From positions 451,771 to 515,770 of the forward strand of contig JACGXE010000003.1 of the NCBI GenBank assembly GCA_014138095.1: a stretch of DNA of 64,000 nt. The letters are read 5' to 3'. The position numbers and the translations under genes were made by a program. This DNA is from Ochrobactrum sp. RH2CCR150 (GTDB taxonomy: Bacteria; Pseudomonadota; Alphaproteobacteria; Rhizobiales; Rhizobiaceae). This document shows, in pieces, positions 8,436 through 18,635 of the stretch; position 1 is the stretch's first letter, and every line of letters starts with the position of its first letter. Under the pieces are notes generated by a model. It ran no database searches. It had not been told where the DNA came from and saw only the letters and a list, made by a program, of their open reading frames with translations.

Positions 8436-9710
8436 ATGAGCAAAGTCAGCAACAGCGGCGGCGATTCCAAGAATACGCTTTATTGCTCGTTCTGCGGCAA
8501 AAGCCAGCATGAAGTGCGCAAGCTGATTGCAGGCCCGACCGTTTTCATCTGCGACGAATGCGTCGAACTCTGCATGGATATTATCCGCGAGGAAAACAAA
8601 TCCTCGATGGTGAAGTCCCGCGAGGGCGTGCCTACGCCGCAGGAAATCATGGCCGTTCTTGACGACTACGTCATCGGCCAGAAGGATGCCAAGCGCGTTC
8701 TGTCGGTCGCGGTGCACAATCACTACAAGCGTCTCGCGCATCAGTCGAAGAGCAACGATATCGAACTGGCGAAGTCGAATATTCTTCTCGTCGGTCCGAC
8801 CGGCTGCGGCAAGACCTATCTTGCCCAGACGCTCGCTCGCATCATCGATGTGCCATTCACCATGGCCGACGCGACGACACTCACGGAAGCCGGTTATGTC
8901 GGTGAAGACGTTGAAAACATCATCCTGAAACTGCTTCAGGCTGCTGATTACAACGTCGAGCGCGCGCAGCGCGGCATCGTCTATATCGACGAAGTGGACA
9001 AGATCAGCCGCAAGTCCGACAACCCGTCCATCACGCGCGATGTATCGGGTGAAGGCGTGCAGCAGGCGCTTCTCAAGATCATGGAAGGTACTGTCGCATC
9101 GGTTCCTCCGCAGGGTGGTCGCAAGCATCCGCAGCAGGAGTTCCTGCAGGTGGATACGACGAACATCCTGTTCATCTGTGGCGGTGCTTTTGCCGGTCTC
9201 GACAAGATCATCTCCGCACGTGGCGAGAAGACCTCCATCGGCTTCGGCGCAACGGTCCGCTCCGTTGACGAGCGTCGTATCGGTGCGGTGTTCCGCGAGC
9301 TGGAACCGGAAGATCTGCTGAAATTCGGTCTCATTCCGGAATTCGTTGGTCGTCTGCCAGTTATCGCAACGCTCGAAGACCTCGACGTTGATGCACTGGT
9401 TCAGATCCTGACCGAGCCGAAGAACGCGCTCGTGAAGCAGTATCAGCGCCTGTTCGATATGGAAAATGTCGAGCTGGTGTTCCACGACGACGCTCTGCGC
9501 GCCATTGCCAACAAGGCAGTTGAACGCAAGACGGGTGCTCGTGGTCTGCGCTCGATCATGGAAAAGATCCTGCTCGACACGATGTTCGAATTGCCGACAC
9601 TGGAAGGTGTTCGCGAAGTCGTGATCTCCGGTGATGTTGTGGATGGCAGTGCCCGTCCTCTGTACATCTATGCGGAACGCCAGGACGAGAAGGGCAACGT
9701 TTCGGCTTAA
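8436..9710 (+). CDS. clpX: ATP-dependent Clp protease ATP-binding subunit ClpX
   Basis: This 424-residue AAA+ unfoldase recognises tagged substrates and feeds them to ClpP. The N-terminal zinc finger has the four cysteines in CSFCGKS and CDECVELC. Walker A is GPTGCGKT (120-127), Walker B is VYIDEVDKI, and the GYVGEDVE pore/box region and the sensor arginine region are present. Length matches E. coli ClpX (424). ATG 8436 has AAAGGAAA upstream. A strong terminator (9729-9755) closes the gene before lon. Confidence 0.98.
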   Translation: MSKVSNSGGDSKNTLYCSFCGKSQHEVRKLIAGPTVFICDECVELCMDIIREENKSSMVKSREGVPTPQEIMAVLDDYVIGQKDAKRVLSVAVHNHYKRLAHQSKSNDIELAKSNILLVGPTGCGKTYLAQTLARIIDVPFTMADATTLTEAGYVGEDVENIILKLLQAADYNVERAQRGIVYIDEVDKISRKSDNPSITRDVSGEGVQQALLKIMEGTVASVPPQGGRKHPQQEFLQVDTTNILFICGGAFAGLDKIISARGEKTSIGFGATVRSVDERRIGAVFRELEPEDLLKFGLIPEFVGRLPVIATLEDLDVDALVQILTEPKNALVKQYQRLFDMENVELVFHDDALRAIANKAVERKTGARGLRSIMEKILLDTMFELPTLEGVREVVISGDVVDGSARPLYIYAERQDEKGNVSA

Positions 9711-9728
9711 GAGATTGAAAATATCCTC

Positions 9729-9755
9729 AAAAGGCCGCGAAAGCGGCCTTTTTTG
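9729..9755 (+). terminator. Rho-independent terminator of clpX
   Basis: A perfect 10-bp stem AAAAGGCCGC/GCGGCCTTTT capped by a GAAA tetraloop and followed by TTG; the T-run is part of the stem end. Confidence 0.85.
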
Positions 9756-10015
9756 TTGCCAGTCTGACAATTCGCCTTAGTGTTATAGGCTTATTGCTCT
9801 TGTATCGGGGCATATCTAAAGCGGCATATTGTGCAAATTGCCGGGACGGCGCAGGATAGTTAACGATTCTATGAAAGCCGCCCCGATACTGGCTATTGAA
9901 TTGCTGGGCTTGGCTCTCCAAGTATGAACCGAAGCACGCTGTGCGACCTGCCTCATGATGAAAGGGGGCGTCGGCGTGGCAGTCGGGTCGAAAGGCCTGA
10001 GAAAGGACTTGAGTT
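9756..10015. other. clpX-lon intergenic region (lon promoter region)
   Basis: About 260 bases without a gene. It should hold the lon promoter and leader; GAGAAAGGA (around 9998-10006) is the ribosome-binding region for lon. No clear promoter boxes or other structures were recognised. Confidence 0.35.
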
Positions 10016-12454
10016 ATGACGGGTATTGAAGACAAGACCCCGATGGGTGGAGCAGAAGCGGGCGGTGCAGACGGGCTTTATGCCGTTCTTCCGTTGCGCG
10101 ATATTGTGGTCTTCCCGCACATGATCGTTCCGCTTTTTGTCGGACGCGAAAAGTCTATTCGCGCTCTGGAAGAAGTGATGGGCGTCGACAAGCAGATATT
10201 GCTTGCGACCCAGAAGAACGCCGCCGATGACGATCCGGCGCCAGACGCGATTTACGAAATTGGCACGATTGCCAATGTGCTTCAGCTTTTGAAGCTGCCG
10301 GACGGCACCGTAAAGGTACTGGTCGAGGGCACAGCGCGCGCCAAGATTTCCAAGTTTACGGATCGCGAAGACTATCACGAAGCTTATGCTGCGGCTTTGC
10401 CGGAGCCCGAAGAAGATGCCGTCGAGATTGAGGCACTAGCCCGTTCGGTGGTTTCCGACTTCGAAAACTACGTCAAGCTGAACAAGAAGATTTCGCCGGA
10501 AGTGGTTGGCGCTGCCAGCCAGATCGACGATTATTCCAAGCTTGCCGATACGGTTGCTTCGCATCTCGCGATCAAGATTCCTGAAAAGCAGGAAATGCTG
10601 TCCATTCTCTCGGTGCGTGAGCGTCTTGAGAAGGCTCTTTCCTTCATGGAAGCCGAAATTTCGGTTCTGCAGGTTGAGAAGCGCATCCGCTCGCGCGTCA
10701 AGCGCCAGATGGAGAAGACGCAGCGCGAATATTATCTCAATGAGCAGATGAAGGCGATTCAGAAGGAGCTTGGTGACGGCGAGGATGGTCGCGATGAAGC
10801 GGCTGAATTGGAAGAACGCATCAACAAGACAAAGCTTTCCAAGGAAGCGCGTGAAAAGGCCCAGGCTGAGCTGAAGAAGCTCCGCACCATGAGCCCGATG
10901 TCTGCCGAAGCGACAGTTGTGCGCAACTATCTCGACTGGTTGCTTTCCATTCCGTGGGGCAAGAAGTCGAAGGTCAAGCAGGACCTGAATTTTGCGGAAG
11001 AAGTGCTCAACAATGATCACTTCGGTCTCGATAAGGTCAAGGAACGCATTGTCGAATATCTCGCGGTGCAAGCTCGTTCGACCAAGATCAAGGGCCCGAT
11101 CATCTGCCTCGTTGGACCTCCCGGCGTCGGCAAGACCTCGCTTGCTCGCTCCATCGCCAAGGCAACTGGTCGTGAATATGTGCGTATGTCGCTTGGCGGC
11201 GTGCGCGACGAAGCTGAAATCCGCGGTCACCGCCGCACCTATATCGGCTCGATGCCCGGCAAGGTCATCCAGTCGATGAAGAAAGCGAAGAAGTCCAATC
11301 CGCTCTTCCTGCTCGATGAAATCGACAAGATGGGTCAGGATTTCCGCGGTGATCCGTCGTCGGCGATGCTTGAGGTGCTGGATCCGGAACAGAATGCAAC
11401 CTTCATGGATCATTACCTTGAGGTTGAGTACGACCTGTCCAACGTCATGTTCGTGACGACCGCTAATACGCTGAACATCCCCGGTCCGTTGCTGGATCGT
11501 ATGGAGATCATCCGTATCGCCGGTTACACCGAGGATGAAAAGCTGGAAATCGCCAAGCGGCACCTGCTGCCGAAGGCCATCAAGGATCATGCATTGCAGC
11601 CGAAGGAGTTCTCGCTCACGGACGATGCACTGCGCAATGTGATCCGCCTCTACACCCGGGAAGCCGGTGTGCGTAGCCTTGAGCGCGAGATGATGACTCT
11701 CGCCCGTAAGGCCGTCACCGAAATCCTGAAGACGAAGAAGAAGTCGGTGAAGATTACCGACAAGAATCTCTCCGACTATCTGGGTGTGGAGCGTTTCCGC
11801 TTTGGTCAGATCGACGGCGAAGATCAGGTCGGTGTTGTTACCGGCTTGGCATGGACGGAAGTTGGCGGCGAATTGCTGACTATCGAAGGTGTCATGATGC
11901 CCGGCAAGGGTCGCATGACCGTCACGGGTAACCTGCGTGACGTGATGAAGGAATCGATTTCCGCTGCGGCATCCTATGTCCGCTCGCGGGCCGTTGATTT
12001 CGGCATCGAGCCTCCGCTGTTCGACAAGCGTGACATCCACGTCCATGTACCGGAAGGTGCGACGCCGAAGGACGGTCCGTCCGCCGGTATCGCCATGGTC
12101 ACGACCATCGTTTCCGTGCTGACCGGCATTCCGGTTCGTAAGGATATCGCGATGACCGGTGAAGTGACGCTGCGCGGTCGGGTTCTGCCGATTGGCGGCC
12201 TGAAGGAAAAGCTTCTCGCGGCTCTGCGCGGTGGCATCAAGAAGGTTCTGATCCCGGAAGAAAACGCCAAGGATCTGGCGGAGATTCCGGACAATGTGAA
12301 GAATAATCTTGAGATCGTTCCGGTGTCTCGCGTTGGTGAAGTTCTGAAGCACGCACTCGTGCGTCAGCCCGAACCGATCGAGTGGACGGAGCCCGAAGCA
12401 CCTGCAAATGTGGCCGCTGTTGACGATGAAGCAGGCGCTACAACAGCGCATTGA
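10016..12454 (+). CDS. lon: ATP-dependent protease Lon (LonA type)
   Basis: This 812-residue homohexameric protease degrades misfolded and regulatory proteins. The N-terminal LAN domain begins with [15 protein letters not shown], a long coiled-coil segment follows (about 190-300), the AAA+ module has Walker A GPPGVGKT from residue 367, and the C-terminal protease domain has the catalytic Ser in DGPSAG (S689) with the dyad Lys about 43 residues later in the [13 protein letters not shown] region. Length is typical of alphaproteobacterial LonA. It lies between clpX and hup in a proteostasis block. A terminator follows the stop. Confidence 0.98.
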   Translation: MTGIEDKTPMGGAEAGGADGLYAVLPLRDIVVFPHMIVPLFVGREKSIRALEEVMGVDKQILLATQKNAADDDPAPDAIYEIGTIANVLQLLKLPDGTVKVLVEGTARAKISKFTDREDYHEAYAAALPEPEEDAVEIEALARSVVSDFENYVKLNKKISPEVVGAASQIDDYSKLADTVASHLAIKIPEKQEMLSILSVRERLEKALSFMEAEISVLQVEKRIRSRVKRQMEKTQREYYLNEQMKAIQKELGDGEDGRDEAAELEERINKTKLSKEAREKAQAELKKLRTMSPMSAEATVVRNYLDWLLSIPWGKKSKVKQDLNFAEEVLNNDHFGLDKVKERIVEYLAVQARSTKIKGPIICLVGPPGVGKTSLARSIAKATGREYVRMSLGGVRDEAEIRGHRRTYIGSMPGKVIQSMKKAKKSNPLFLLDEIDKMGQDFRGDPSSAMLEVLDPEQNATFMDHYLEVEYDLSNVMFVTTANTLNIPGPLLDRMEIIRIAGYTEDEKLEIAKRHLLPKAIKDHALQPKEFSLTDDALRNVIRLYTREAGVRSLEREMMTLARKAVTEILKTKKKSVKITDKNLSDYLGVERFRFGQIDGEDQVGVVTGLAWTEVGGELLTIEGVMMPGKGRMTVTGNLRDVMKESISAAASYVRSRAVDFGIEPPLFDKRDIHVHVPEGATPKDGPSAGIAMVTTIVSVLTGIPVRKDIAMTGEVTLRGRVLPIGGLKEKLLAALRGGIKKVLIPEENAKDLAEIPDNVKNNLEIVPVSRVGEVLKHALVRQPEPIEWTEPEAPANVAAVDDEAGATTAH

Positions 12455-12479
12455 CAGTCGATAAGACGACCAACAAACG

Positions 12480-12510
12480 AAATGCCGGGCCAAAAGCCCG
12501 GCATTTCTGT
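12480..12510 (+). terminator. Rho-independent terminator of lon
   Basis: An 11-bp stem AAATGCCGGGC/GCCCGGCATTT with a CAAAA loop, then CTGTGTTT. Confidence 0.75.
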
Positions 12511-12632
12511 GTTTAACCCCAGAAAACCGGGCTTTTTTGCCATTGACAGGCTTGGTTTGGCGAGCGTTTCGAATAAACTCCGCCCAATCCGGTCACGTTA
12601 TCCGTTCCGGTAGGTAAAGAAAGGAAATGCCA

Positions 12633-12908
12633 ATGAACAAGAACGAATTGGTTGCCGCAGTCGCGGAAAAGGGCGGTTTGACGAAGGCTGATGCCGGTAC
12701 GGCTGTTGACGCTGTGCTCGCTGCTGTCACCGGCGCACTGAAGGCTGGTGAAGAAGTCCGCCTGCCAGGCTTCGGCGTTTTCTCCGTTTCGCACCGTGCA
12801 GCTTCGACCGGCCGCAATCCGTCGACCGGCAAGGAAGTTGCTATTCCGGCTCGCAACGTGCCGAAGTTCTCGGCCGGCAAGGGCCTGAAGGATGCCGTAA
12901 ACGGCTAA
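12633..12908 (+). CDS. hupB: DNA-binding protein HU
   Basis: This 91-residue nucleoid protein bends and compacts DNA. It has the HU fold, the signature GFGVFSVSHRAASTGRNP with the DNA-contacting beta arm, and the N-terminus MNKNELV typical of HU. I place the start at 12633, not at the in-frame ATG six bases earlier, because AAAGGAAA ends eight bases before 12633 but would be too close to 12627. It is monocistronic between the lon terminator and its own terminator at 13002-13028. The symbol follows the common name of the single alphaproteobacterial HU. Confidence 0.95.
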   Translation: MNKNELVAAVAEKGGLTKADAGTAVDAVLAAVTGALKAGEEVRLPGFGVFSVSHRAASTGRNPSTGKEVAIPARNVPKFSAGKGLKDAVNG

Positions 12909-13001
12909 TGCATGATCTCGGAAAGCCGATAGGCTTTTCGAAGCATTTATGTTTGAAGGCAAGATTTCGGTCGCTGCGGTATAACGCGAGCGGCTGTCGA
13001 G

Positions 13002-13028
13002 AAGGCCCGGTTCGTCCGGGCTTTTTTC
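13002..13028 (+). terminator. Rho-independent terminator of hup
   Basis: A short GC stem GCCCGG/CCGGGC with an A/T extension (13002-13010 with 13016-13024), a TTCGT loop and a run of six T. Confidence 0.8.
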
Positions 13029-13155
13029 GTTTTTGCGGACAGGGTTGCTTGGTTGCCTTCGCATCCGTCGGGAATCCGAGATGTGCTACTATGAGTTGAT
13101 GAGCGCTCGTTGTCACAGCGAACGCCTTATTTGATATCCATCTGGAGCACCGCCC

Positions 13156-13797
13156 TTGCAGATCGATAAAAATGATGAAGCTATCTTATATGAAGAGTTT
13201 CAACGCACTCATGCTGGTGGCTTGATTACGCCTGCGTCGCAAGACGTTCCTAACGTTGACTTCTCCAGCGATGGCACAGCCCGTGAGTGTCGAATATGGG
13301 AAGGTTATCTTGATGCGAGCTGTCTGCTTCTTAAGACAGTCGTAGATGAATGGCCTCGCACGAACAATCTCATCTTTCCAGCTTTGTTTAATCTTCGTCA
13401 CGCTATCGAGGTCGCTCTGAAGTGGCATATTAAGTATGCCGGAGGCACCGTTCCCAAACGAGCTGGACATGACCTCCGCATCTTGATGGATACTTTTTGC
13501 AGTGTCGCTGCTGAATTAGACGATGAAGACAGCTGTATCGCGCCTGAAAACTTCTTAAGATGTATTGGGGAGATAGCTTCTCTCGATCCCCGCGGCATAA
13601 CATTTCGCTATTCGTCCGAGCATGACGGCTCACCAATCAGGATAACGTCTGAGGTTTGGGATATCCGTGCGTTGTATTTTGCGGTCTCGGATTTCGGCGT
13701 CGTTTTGGATGATCTTTCAAATAGGATCGAGCGTAGTTGGCTTAAATCTGATCGGAAAGACCGAAATTTGGAAACTTCCGTGTCAGAGGATTTATGA
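13156..13797 (+). CDS. Hypothetical protein, helical, possibly HEPN-like
   Basis: This 213-residue protein is not recognised. A TTG start at 13156 is favoured because GGAG lies eight bases upstream and no in-frame ATG occurs in the first 50 codons. The segment LFNLRHAIEVALKWHI followed by AGHDLRIL resembles the helix pair of HEPN-type nucleotide-binding or RNase domains (LRHAIE..LK ... GHDL..L), but the catalytic R-x4-H motif is not clearly present. There is no signal peptide or membrane segment. It is flanked by hup and uvrA and looks less GC-rich than either, which suggests an accessory insertion. A bidirectional hairpin follows. The function is unknown; the HEPN idea is a weak inference. 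Confidence 0.6.
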   Translation: MQIDKNDEAILYEEFQRTHAGGLITPASQDVPNVDFSSDGTARECRIWEGYLDASCLLLKTVVDEWPRTNNLIFPALFNLRHAIEVALKWHIKYAGGTVPKRAGHDLRILMDTFCSVAAELDDEDSCIAPENFLRCIGEIASLDPRGITFRYSSEHDGSPIRITSEVWDIRALYFAVSDFGVVLDDLSNRIERSWLKSDRKDRNLETSVSEDL

Positions 13798-13828
13798 AAA
13801 AAGCCGGGCGCTTGGACCCGGCTTTTTA
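13797..13828. terminator. Bidirectional terminator between the hypothetical gene and uvrA
   Basis: Stem AAAAAGCCGGG/CCCGGCTTTTT with an 8-base loop; A-rich on the left and T-rich on the right, so it can serve both convergent genes. Confidence 0.75.
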
Positions 13829-13852
13829 TTTATCACGTCTGTCGAGCCGCGC

Positions 13853-16777
13853 TTATTCCGCAGCCTCAGAACTCCGCTTGGGGCGTCGCTCCAGCAGTTC
13901 CTTGAGGAAATGGCCGGTATAAGAGCGCTTTTCCTTCACGATGTCTTCCGGGCGTCCTACAGCAACGATCTCACCGCCGCCGTCACCACCTTCTGGGCCG
14001 AGGTCGATCACCCAGTCGGCAGTCTTGATGACTTCGAGATTGTGTTCGATCACCACAACGGTATTACCCTGTTCGACCAGCTCATGCAGCACTTCGAGTA
14101 GCTTCGCCACATCGTGGAAATGCAGGCCTGTGGTCGGCTCATCAAGGATATAGAGCGTGCGTCCGGTGGCGCGGCGCGACAATTCCTTGGCAAGTTTCAC
14201 ACGCTGCGCTTCACCGCCTGAAAGCGTCGTTGCCTGCTGCCCGACCTTGATGTAACCAAGGCCAACCTTGACCAGCGTTTCCAGCTTGTCGCGCACGGCG
14301 GGCACGGCGGAGAAGAATTCCGCGCCTTCTTCAACAGTCATATCCAGCACATCAGCGATGGACTTACCCTTGAACAGCACTTCCAGCGTTTCACGGTTGT
14401 AGCGTTTGCCGTGGCAGACGTCACAGGTCACATACACGTCCGGCAGGAAGTGCATTTCGATCTTGATAACACCGTCGCCCTGACAGGCTTCACAACGTCC
14501 GCCCTTCACATTGAAGGAGAAGCGACCCGGCTGATAACCGCGCGCCTTGGCTTCGGGCAGGCCGGCGAACCAGTCGCGGATCGGCGTGAAAGCGCCGGTA
14601 TAGGTCGCCGGATTGGAGCGCGGCGTGCGTCCAATCGGCGACTGGTCGATATCGATCACCTTGTCGAGGAACTCCAGTCCCTCAATGCGGTCGTGTTCCG
14701 CCGGATGCTCGCGTGAACCCATGATCCGGCGCGATGCAGCCTTGAACAGCGTTTCGATCAGGAAGGTGGACTTGCCGCCGCCTGAAACGCCCGTCACAGC
14801 CGTAAAAGTGCCAAGCGGAATATCTGCCGATACATTTTTCAAATTGTTGCCACGTGCGCCGACAACACGAATACGCTTGGTCTTGGAAATCTTGCGACGT
14901 TCCGACGGAACAGCGACTTCCATAACGCCCGACAGATATTTGCCGGTCAGCGAATTGGTATTCGACATCACGTCTTTCGGCGTGCCCTGTGCAATCACCT
15001 TGCCGCCGTGGACACCGGCTGCCGGGCCGATATCGACCACATAGTCGGCCGTCAGGATGGCGTCTTCATCATGCTCCACCACGATAACCGTATTGCCGAG
15101 ATCGCGCAGATGGCGAAGCGTGTCCAGCAGGCGGGCATTGTCGCGCTGATGCAGGCCGATGGACGGCTCGTCCAGCACGTAGAGAACACCGGTCAGACCG
15201 GAGCCGATCTGAGAGGCGAGGCGGATACGCTGGCTTTCGCCACCGGAAAGCGTGCCGGAATTGCGCGCCAAAGTCAGATAATCGAGGCCGACATCATTGA
15301 GGAACTGCAGGCGCTCGCGGATTTCCTTGAGGATGCGCGCTGCAATTTCCCGTTGCTTATCATTAAAGCTGCCATCGACGTCGCGGAACCAGGCATCCGC
15401 CTTGCGGATGGACATTTCAGTGATTTCGCCGATGTGCTTCATGCCGATTTTCACGGCAAGCGCTTCCGGCTTCAGGCGATAACCATTGCAAGCCGGGCAG
15501 GGCGTCGAAGACATGAAGCGTTCAATCTCTTCACGCGACCAGGCGGAATCGGTTTCCTTCCAGCGACGTTCTAGGTTTGGAATGACGCCTTCGAAAGGTT
15601 TGGTGGTCTGATAAGAGCGCAGGCCGTCGTCATATTGGAAGGTAATCTCCTTGCCGTCCGTGCCATGAAGAATGGCGCGTTGCGCTTCCTTGGGCAGATC
15701 TGACCAGCGGGTGCCTATCTTGAAGCCATAGGCCTTGCCCAGCGCTTCCAGTGTCTGATTGTAATAAGGCGAGGACGACCGTGCCCATGGAGCAATCGCT
15801 CCGTCTTTCAGCGCAGCGCTTTCATCGGGAACAATCAGGTTCGGATCGATGGCTTGCTGCGTACCAAGACCGTCGCAGGTCGGGCAGGCGCCGAATGGAT
15901 TGTTGAACGAGAAAAGCCGCGGCTCGATTTCCGGAATGGTGAAGCCGGAAACAGGGCAGGCGAATTTTTCCGAGAACAGCACACGTTCGTGGGTCTCGTT
16001 GGCCGACTTGTTGGCCGCACCACCTTCCGCCGTTTCTTCCGGTGGAAGCGGCTTGTCTGCAAATTCTGCGATAGCCAGACCTTCGGCGAGTTTCAGACAG
16101 GTTTCGAGGCTGTCTGCAAGGCGCGAGGTGAGGTCAGGGCGCACGACGACGCGGTCTACCACCACATCGATATCGTGCTTGTATTTCTTGTCCAGTGCCG
16201 GAACATCGGCAATCTCATAGAACGTGCCGTCAACCTTGACGCGCTGAAAGCCCTTCTTGAGAAGCTCCGCCAGTTCCTTCTTGTACTCGCCCTTACGCCC
16301 GCGCACGATCGGCGCCAGAATGTACAGACGCGTGCCTTCTTCCAATGCAATGATGCGGTCCACCATCTGGCTGACGGTCTGGCTTTCGATGGGGAGGCCA
16401 GTCGCTGGCGAATAGGGCACGCCGACACGCGCGAAAAGAAGGCGCATATAGTCGTAGATTTCTGTGACCGTGCCGACCGTCGAGCGCGGATTGCGGCTGG
16501 TCGTTTTCTGTTCGATGGAAATGGCGGGCGACAGACCGTCGATCTGGTCCACATCCGGCTTCTGCATCATTTCCAGAAACTGGCGCGCATAGGCCGAGAG
16601 GCTTTCCACGTAGCGGCGCTGGCCTTCCGCATAAATAGTGTCGAAGGCAAGCGATGACTTGCCCGAACCGGAAAGGCCCGTCATGACGATCAGCTTGTCG
16701 CGTGGCAAATCCAGATCGACATTTTTAAGATTGTGCTCGCGCGCGCCACGTATGGAAATGAATTTCTGATCGCTCAT
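13853..16777 (-). CDS. uvrA: Excinuclease ABC subunit A
   Basis: This 974-residue ATPase recognises DNA damage and loads UvrB in nucleotide excision repair. It has two ABC modules: first Walker [10 protein letters not shown] near the N-terminus and second GVSGGGKST, each with a LSGGE-type signature ([10 protein letters not shown] and [10 protein letters not shown]). Zinc-finger cysteines are present, including CEACQGDG with CDVCHGKR. The start at 16777 gives the conserved N-terminus [16 protein letters not shown]; a longer reading frame adds 22 unlikely residues. An exact SOS box (16917-16931) lies 140 bases upstream, so LexA repression is expected. Confidence 0.97.
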   Translation of the reverse strand: MSDQKFISIRGAREHNLKNVDLDLPRDKLIVMTGLSGSGKSSLAFDTIYAEGQRRYVESLSAYARQFLEMMQKPDVDQIDGLSPAISIEQKTTSRNPRSTVGTVTEIYDYMRLLFARVGVPYSPATGLPIESQTVSQMVDRIIALEEGTRLYILAPIVRGRKGEYKKELAELLKKGFQRVKVDGTFYEIADVPALDKKYKHDIDVVVDRVVVRPDLTSRLADSLETCLKLAEGLAIAEFADKPLPPEETAEGGAANKSANETHERVLFSEKFACPVSGFTIPEIEPRLFSFNNPFGACPTCDGLGTQQAIDPNLIVPDESAALKDGAIAPWARSSSPYYNQTLEALGKAYGFKIGTRWSDLPKEAQRAILHGTDGKEITFQYDDGLRSYQTTKPFEGVIPNLERRWKETDSAWSREEIERFMSSTPCPACNGYRLKPEALAVKIGMKHIGEITEMSIRKADAWFRDVDGSFNDKQREIAARILKEIRERLQFLNDVGLDYLTLARNSGTLSGGESQRIRLASQIGSGLTGVLYVLDEPSIGLHQRDNARLLDTLRHLRDLGNTVIVVEHDEDAILTADYVVDIGPAAGVHGGKVIAQGTPKDVMSNTNSLTGKYLSGVMEVAVPSERRKISKTKRIRVVGARGNNLKNVSADIPLGTFTAVTGVSGGGKSTFLIETLFKAASRRIMGSREHPAEHDRIEGLEFLDKVIDIDQSPIGRTPRSNPATYTGAFTPIRDWFAGLPEAKARGYQPGRFSFNVKGGRCEACQGDGVIKIEMHFLPDVYVTCDVCHGKRYNRETLEVLFKGKSIADVLDMTVEEGAEFFSAVPAVRDKLETLVKVGLGYIKVGQQATTLSGGEAQRVKLAKELSRRATGRTLYILDEPTTGLHFHDVAKLLEVLHELVEQGNTVVVIEHNLEVIKTADWVIDLGPEGGDGGGEIVAVGRPEDIVKEKRSYTGHFLKELLERRPKRSSEAAE

Positions 16778-16916
16778 TCCGCGTCCTGCCTGCTTCGTGA
16801 TGCCATGGATAGACTGGCTTCGGCACTGATGCTGCCGCGCCAATCCCGTAATATGGGGCGACGCCCTCCAAAGAAGAAGGGGTTAGGTCATCCTAATTTG
16901 CGCTCTTGTAGCACCG

Positions 16917-16931
16917 GAACAAATATCGAAC
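16917..16931 (-). promoter_or_regulatory. SOS (LexA) box of uvrA
   Basis: GAAC-AAATATC-GAAC, an exact match to the alphaproteobacterial LexA site (GTTC-N7-GTTC on the other strand). It lies 140 bases upstream of uvrA. Confidence 0.8.
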
Positions 16932-17512
16932 AACCAGCCTTCTGATAGGCGATACGAAATGTGAACGCAAGAGCGTTGACTGTCACTCCTGACAGGTGCA
17001 CACTTTGGTTACTCGCTGCTAGCGGAGAGGTATTGCGGAGGGATGACGCAATATCGGCAAGAGGTTCGCAGGAAGCGGGAAAATCCGGTAGGGAGGTAAA
17101 GGAGCATGAGTCCACCTGACTACACTGCGTAGCTTTCACACAGATGAAAGCACAGTCGATCTTGGTCGCGGATGCATTTTTTCGCAAGGAACCATGCATC
17201 GTTGATAAGAAGTTCGATTGCCGACAATTTATATATGCGCGGAAAACGAATGGCCGCGCGCCTTCGAATTCCGAAAGATTTTGTCGACGAATTAATGCCG
17301 ACATATGAGCTTTGCTCAAACCCCAAGCCCCGCGCGCCAAAGAAACAGTGAGCGGCGGGGCTTTTCCTTGTGGAATGATGGTTGAGAGTTGCGCGGATGT
17401 GGCGGGAGCCAGCGAGTGGCTTTGTAGCTCAGAAATCCACGCAAATTCATCCATGCAGTTCTCTGAAAATTGGGAGAGGCGCAGTTTTTGATGATGCAAA
17501 AGCTTGCATTTT

Positions 17513-17527
17513 GAACAAAACAAGAAC
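17513..17527 (+). promoter_or_regulatory. SOS (LexA) box of ssb
   Basis: GAAC-AAAACAA-GAAC, again an exact alphaproteobacterial LexA site, 188 bases before the ssb ATG. uvrA and ssb thus carry separate boxes rather than sharing one as in E. coli. Confidence 0.75.
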
Positions 17528-17715
17528 ATAAACTCTGTGGACATTGGCATTTCGCTGTACTGGAATTGAGCGCTCCACGCGTCAGTCCTGTAAGGTAAAT
17601 GAATGAGTTTCAGGTGATGGCGCAATTCATGCGCCTGATCCTTCTTTTGGTAAGCGCTCTTGTCGGGGTTAAGAATATCCGAAGAGACGCGAATGAGACC
17701 CGGAGTGGATTTTCG

Positions 17716-18240
17716 ATGGCTGGTAGCGTCAATAAGGTCATTCTGGTCGGCAATCTCGGTGCCGATCCGGAAATTCGTCGTCTGAACTCAGGCGATGTGG
17801 TTGCCAATCTGCGTATTGCGACATCGGAAAGCTGGCGTGATCGTCAGTCCGGCGAGCGCAAGGACCGCACCGAATGGCACAGCGTTGTCATTTTCAACGA
17901 GAACCTTGCCAAGGTCGCAGAACAATATCTGAAGAAGGGCGCCAAGGTTTATATCGAAGGTGCGCTCCAGACCCGTAAGTGGCAGGATCAGAACGGCAAC
18001 GACCGTTATTCGACGGAAGTTGTGCTGCAGAAGTTCCGCGGTGAGCTTCAGATGCTCGACAGCCGTGGCGAGGGCGGCGATCAGGGCCGTTCGTTTGACC
18101 GTGGCAGCGGCGGCGGACGCAACCAGATGTCGGATTATTCCGGTGGCGGCGGTGATTTCGGTTCGTCCGGCCCGTCTTCTTCGGGCGGCGGCGGTGGCGG
18201 CGGTTTTTCCCGCGATCTCGACGACGAAATTCCGTTCTGA
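17716..18240 (+). CDS. ssb: Single-stranded DNA-binding protein
   Basis: This 174-residue tetrameric protein coats ssDNA in replication and repair. The OB fold occupies residues 1-110 ([15 protein letters not shown], then WHSVVIFNE and [13 protein letters not shown]). A glycine/serine-rich linker follows, and the protein ends in the acidic tip DLDDEIPF that binds partner proteins. The start at 17716 matches the family N-terminus; a longer frame from 17599 adds residues with no homology. The gene is divergent from uvrA and has its own SOS box. Confidence 0.97.
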   Translation: MAGSVNKVILVGNLGADPEIRRLNSGDVVANLRIATSESWRDRQSGERKDRTEWHSVVIFNENLAKVAEQYLKKGAKVYIEGALQTRKWQDQNGNDRYSTEVVLQKFRGELQMLDSRGEGGDQGRSFDRGSGGGRNQMSDYSGGGGDFGSSGPSSSGGGGGGGFSRDLDDEIPF

Positions 18241-18314
18241 TGATCCGTTGGCTTGCCCGTGAGAAATATATTAGTGCGGCATTTTCATTGAGATTGAATA
18301 GCTGATGCAATTGG

Positions 18315-18354
18315 TTTCGGCCTCCAGATCACACATGTGAACTGGAGGCCGAAA
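18315..18354. repeat. Long imperfect inverted repeat downstream of ssb
   Basis: TTTCGGCCTCCAG (18315-18327) pairs with CTGGAGGCCGAAA (18342-18354), and TCACA pairs with TGTGA inside, leaving one A-A mismatch and a tiny loop: about 18 paired bases. No long T-run follows, so it is either an ssb terminator or transcript-end stabiliser, or the arm of a former mobile element. Confidence 0.55.
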
Positions 18355-18635
18355 TATATAGTAAGTTTGGGTGTGTAAAATAGCGTTGCCGTACTCAGTC
18401 ACCATCTACAGAATATAATGACATGGGTATTTTTCGACTGTTTTCGTGCGTGCACCTAGGATTCGCTGGCCTTTAATTACCCCAAAACTAAGAGGGCAAC
18501 AAAAAGCGACCTCTAATTTTGGATTGATTGCAAAAAAATATAATATTACATTAATAAGAATTTAAGTTTACTAATAAAGTATTGTAAGCTAATTTTATAG
18601 AATTTATAATAGAAGTATTAAGGTGTAAATTGTCC
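18355..18635. other. AT-rich intergenic stretch before the orphan gene
   Basis: This stretch becomes strongly AT-rich from about 18480 onward, unlike the surrounding chromosome. It merges into the AT-rich gene at 18636 and probably marks the left part of acquired DNA. No gene, integrase or tRNA end is visible. Confidence 0.45.

Larger units (their letters stand above)
16778..17715. other. Wide divergent intergenic region between uvrA and ssb
   Basis: This 938-base gap contains two exact SOS boxes, one near each gene. Open frames exist on the minus strand (one of 245 codons at 16888-17625) but they are rich in Ser, Cys and His, show no recognisable domain, overlap both SOS boxes and run over the ssb upstream region; I regard them as chance frames. 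Codon use looks unlike flanking genes. The middle part (17000-17500) may be decayed coding DNA, but I recognise nothing in it. Confidence 0.5.

Noticed and set aside
8292..9770. 492-codon frame antisense to clpX
   Set aside because: It spans the clpX terminator and shows only shadow composition.
10436..12493. 685-codon frame antisense to lon
   Set aside because: It is a codon-bias shadow of lon with no recognisable domain; it also covers the lon terminator.
16888..17625. 245-codon minus-strand frame between uvrA and ssb
   Set aside because: It covers both SOS boxes and the ssb upstream region, lacks domains and has an odd composition; kept only as a finding about the region.
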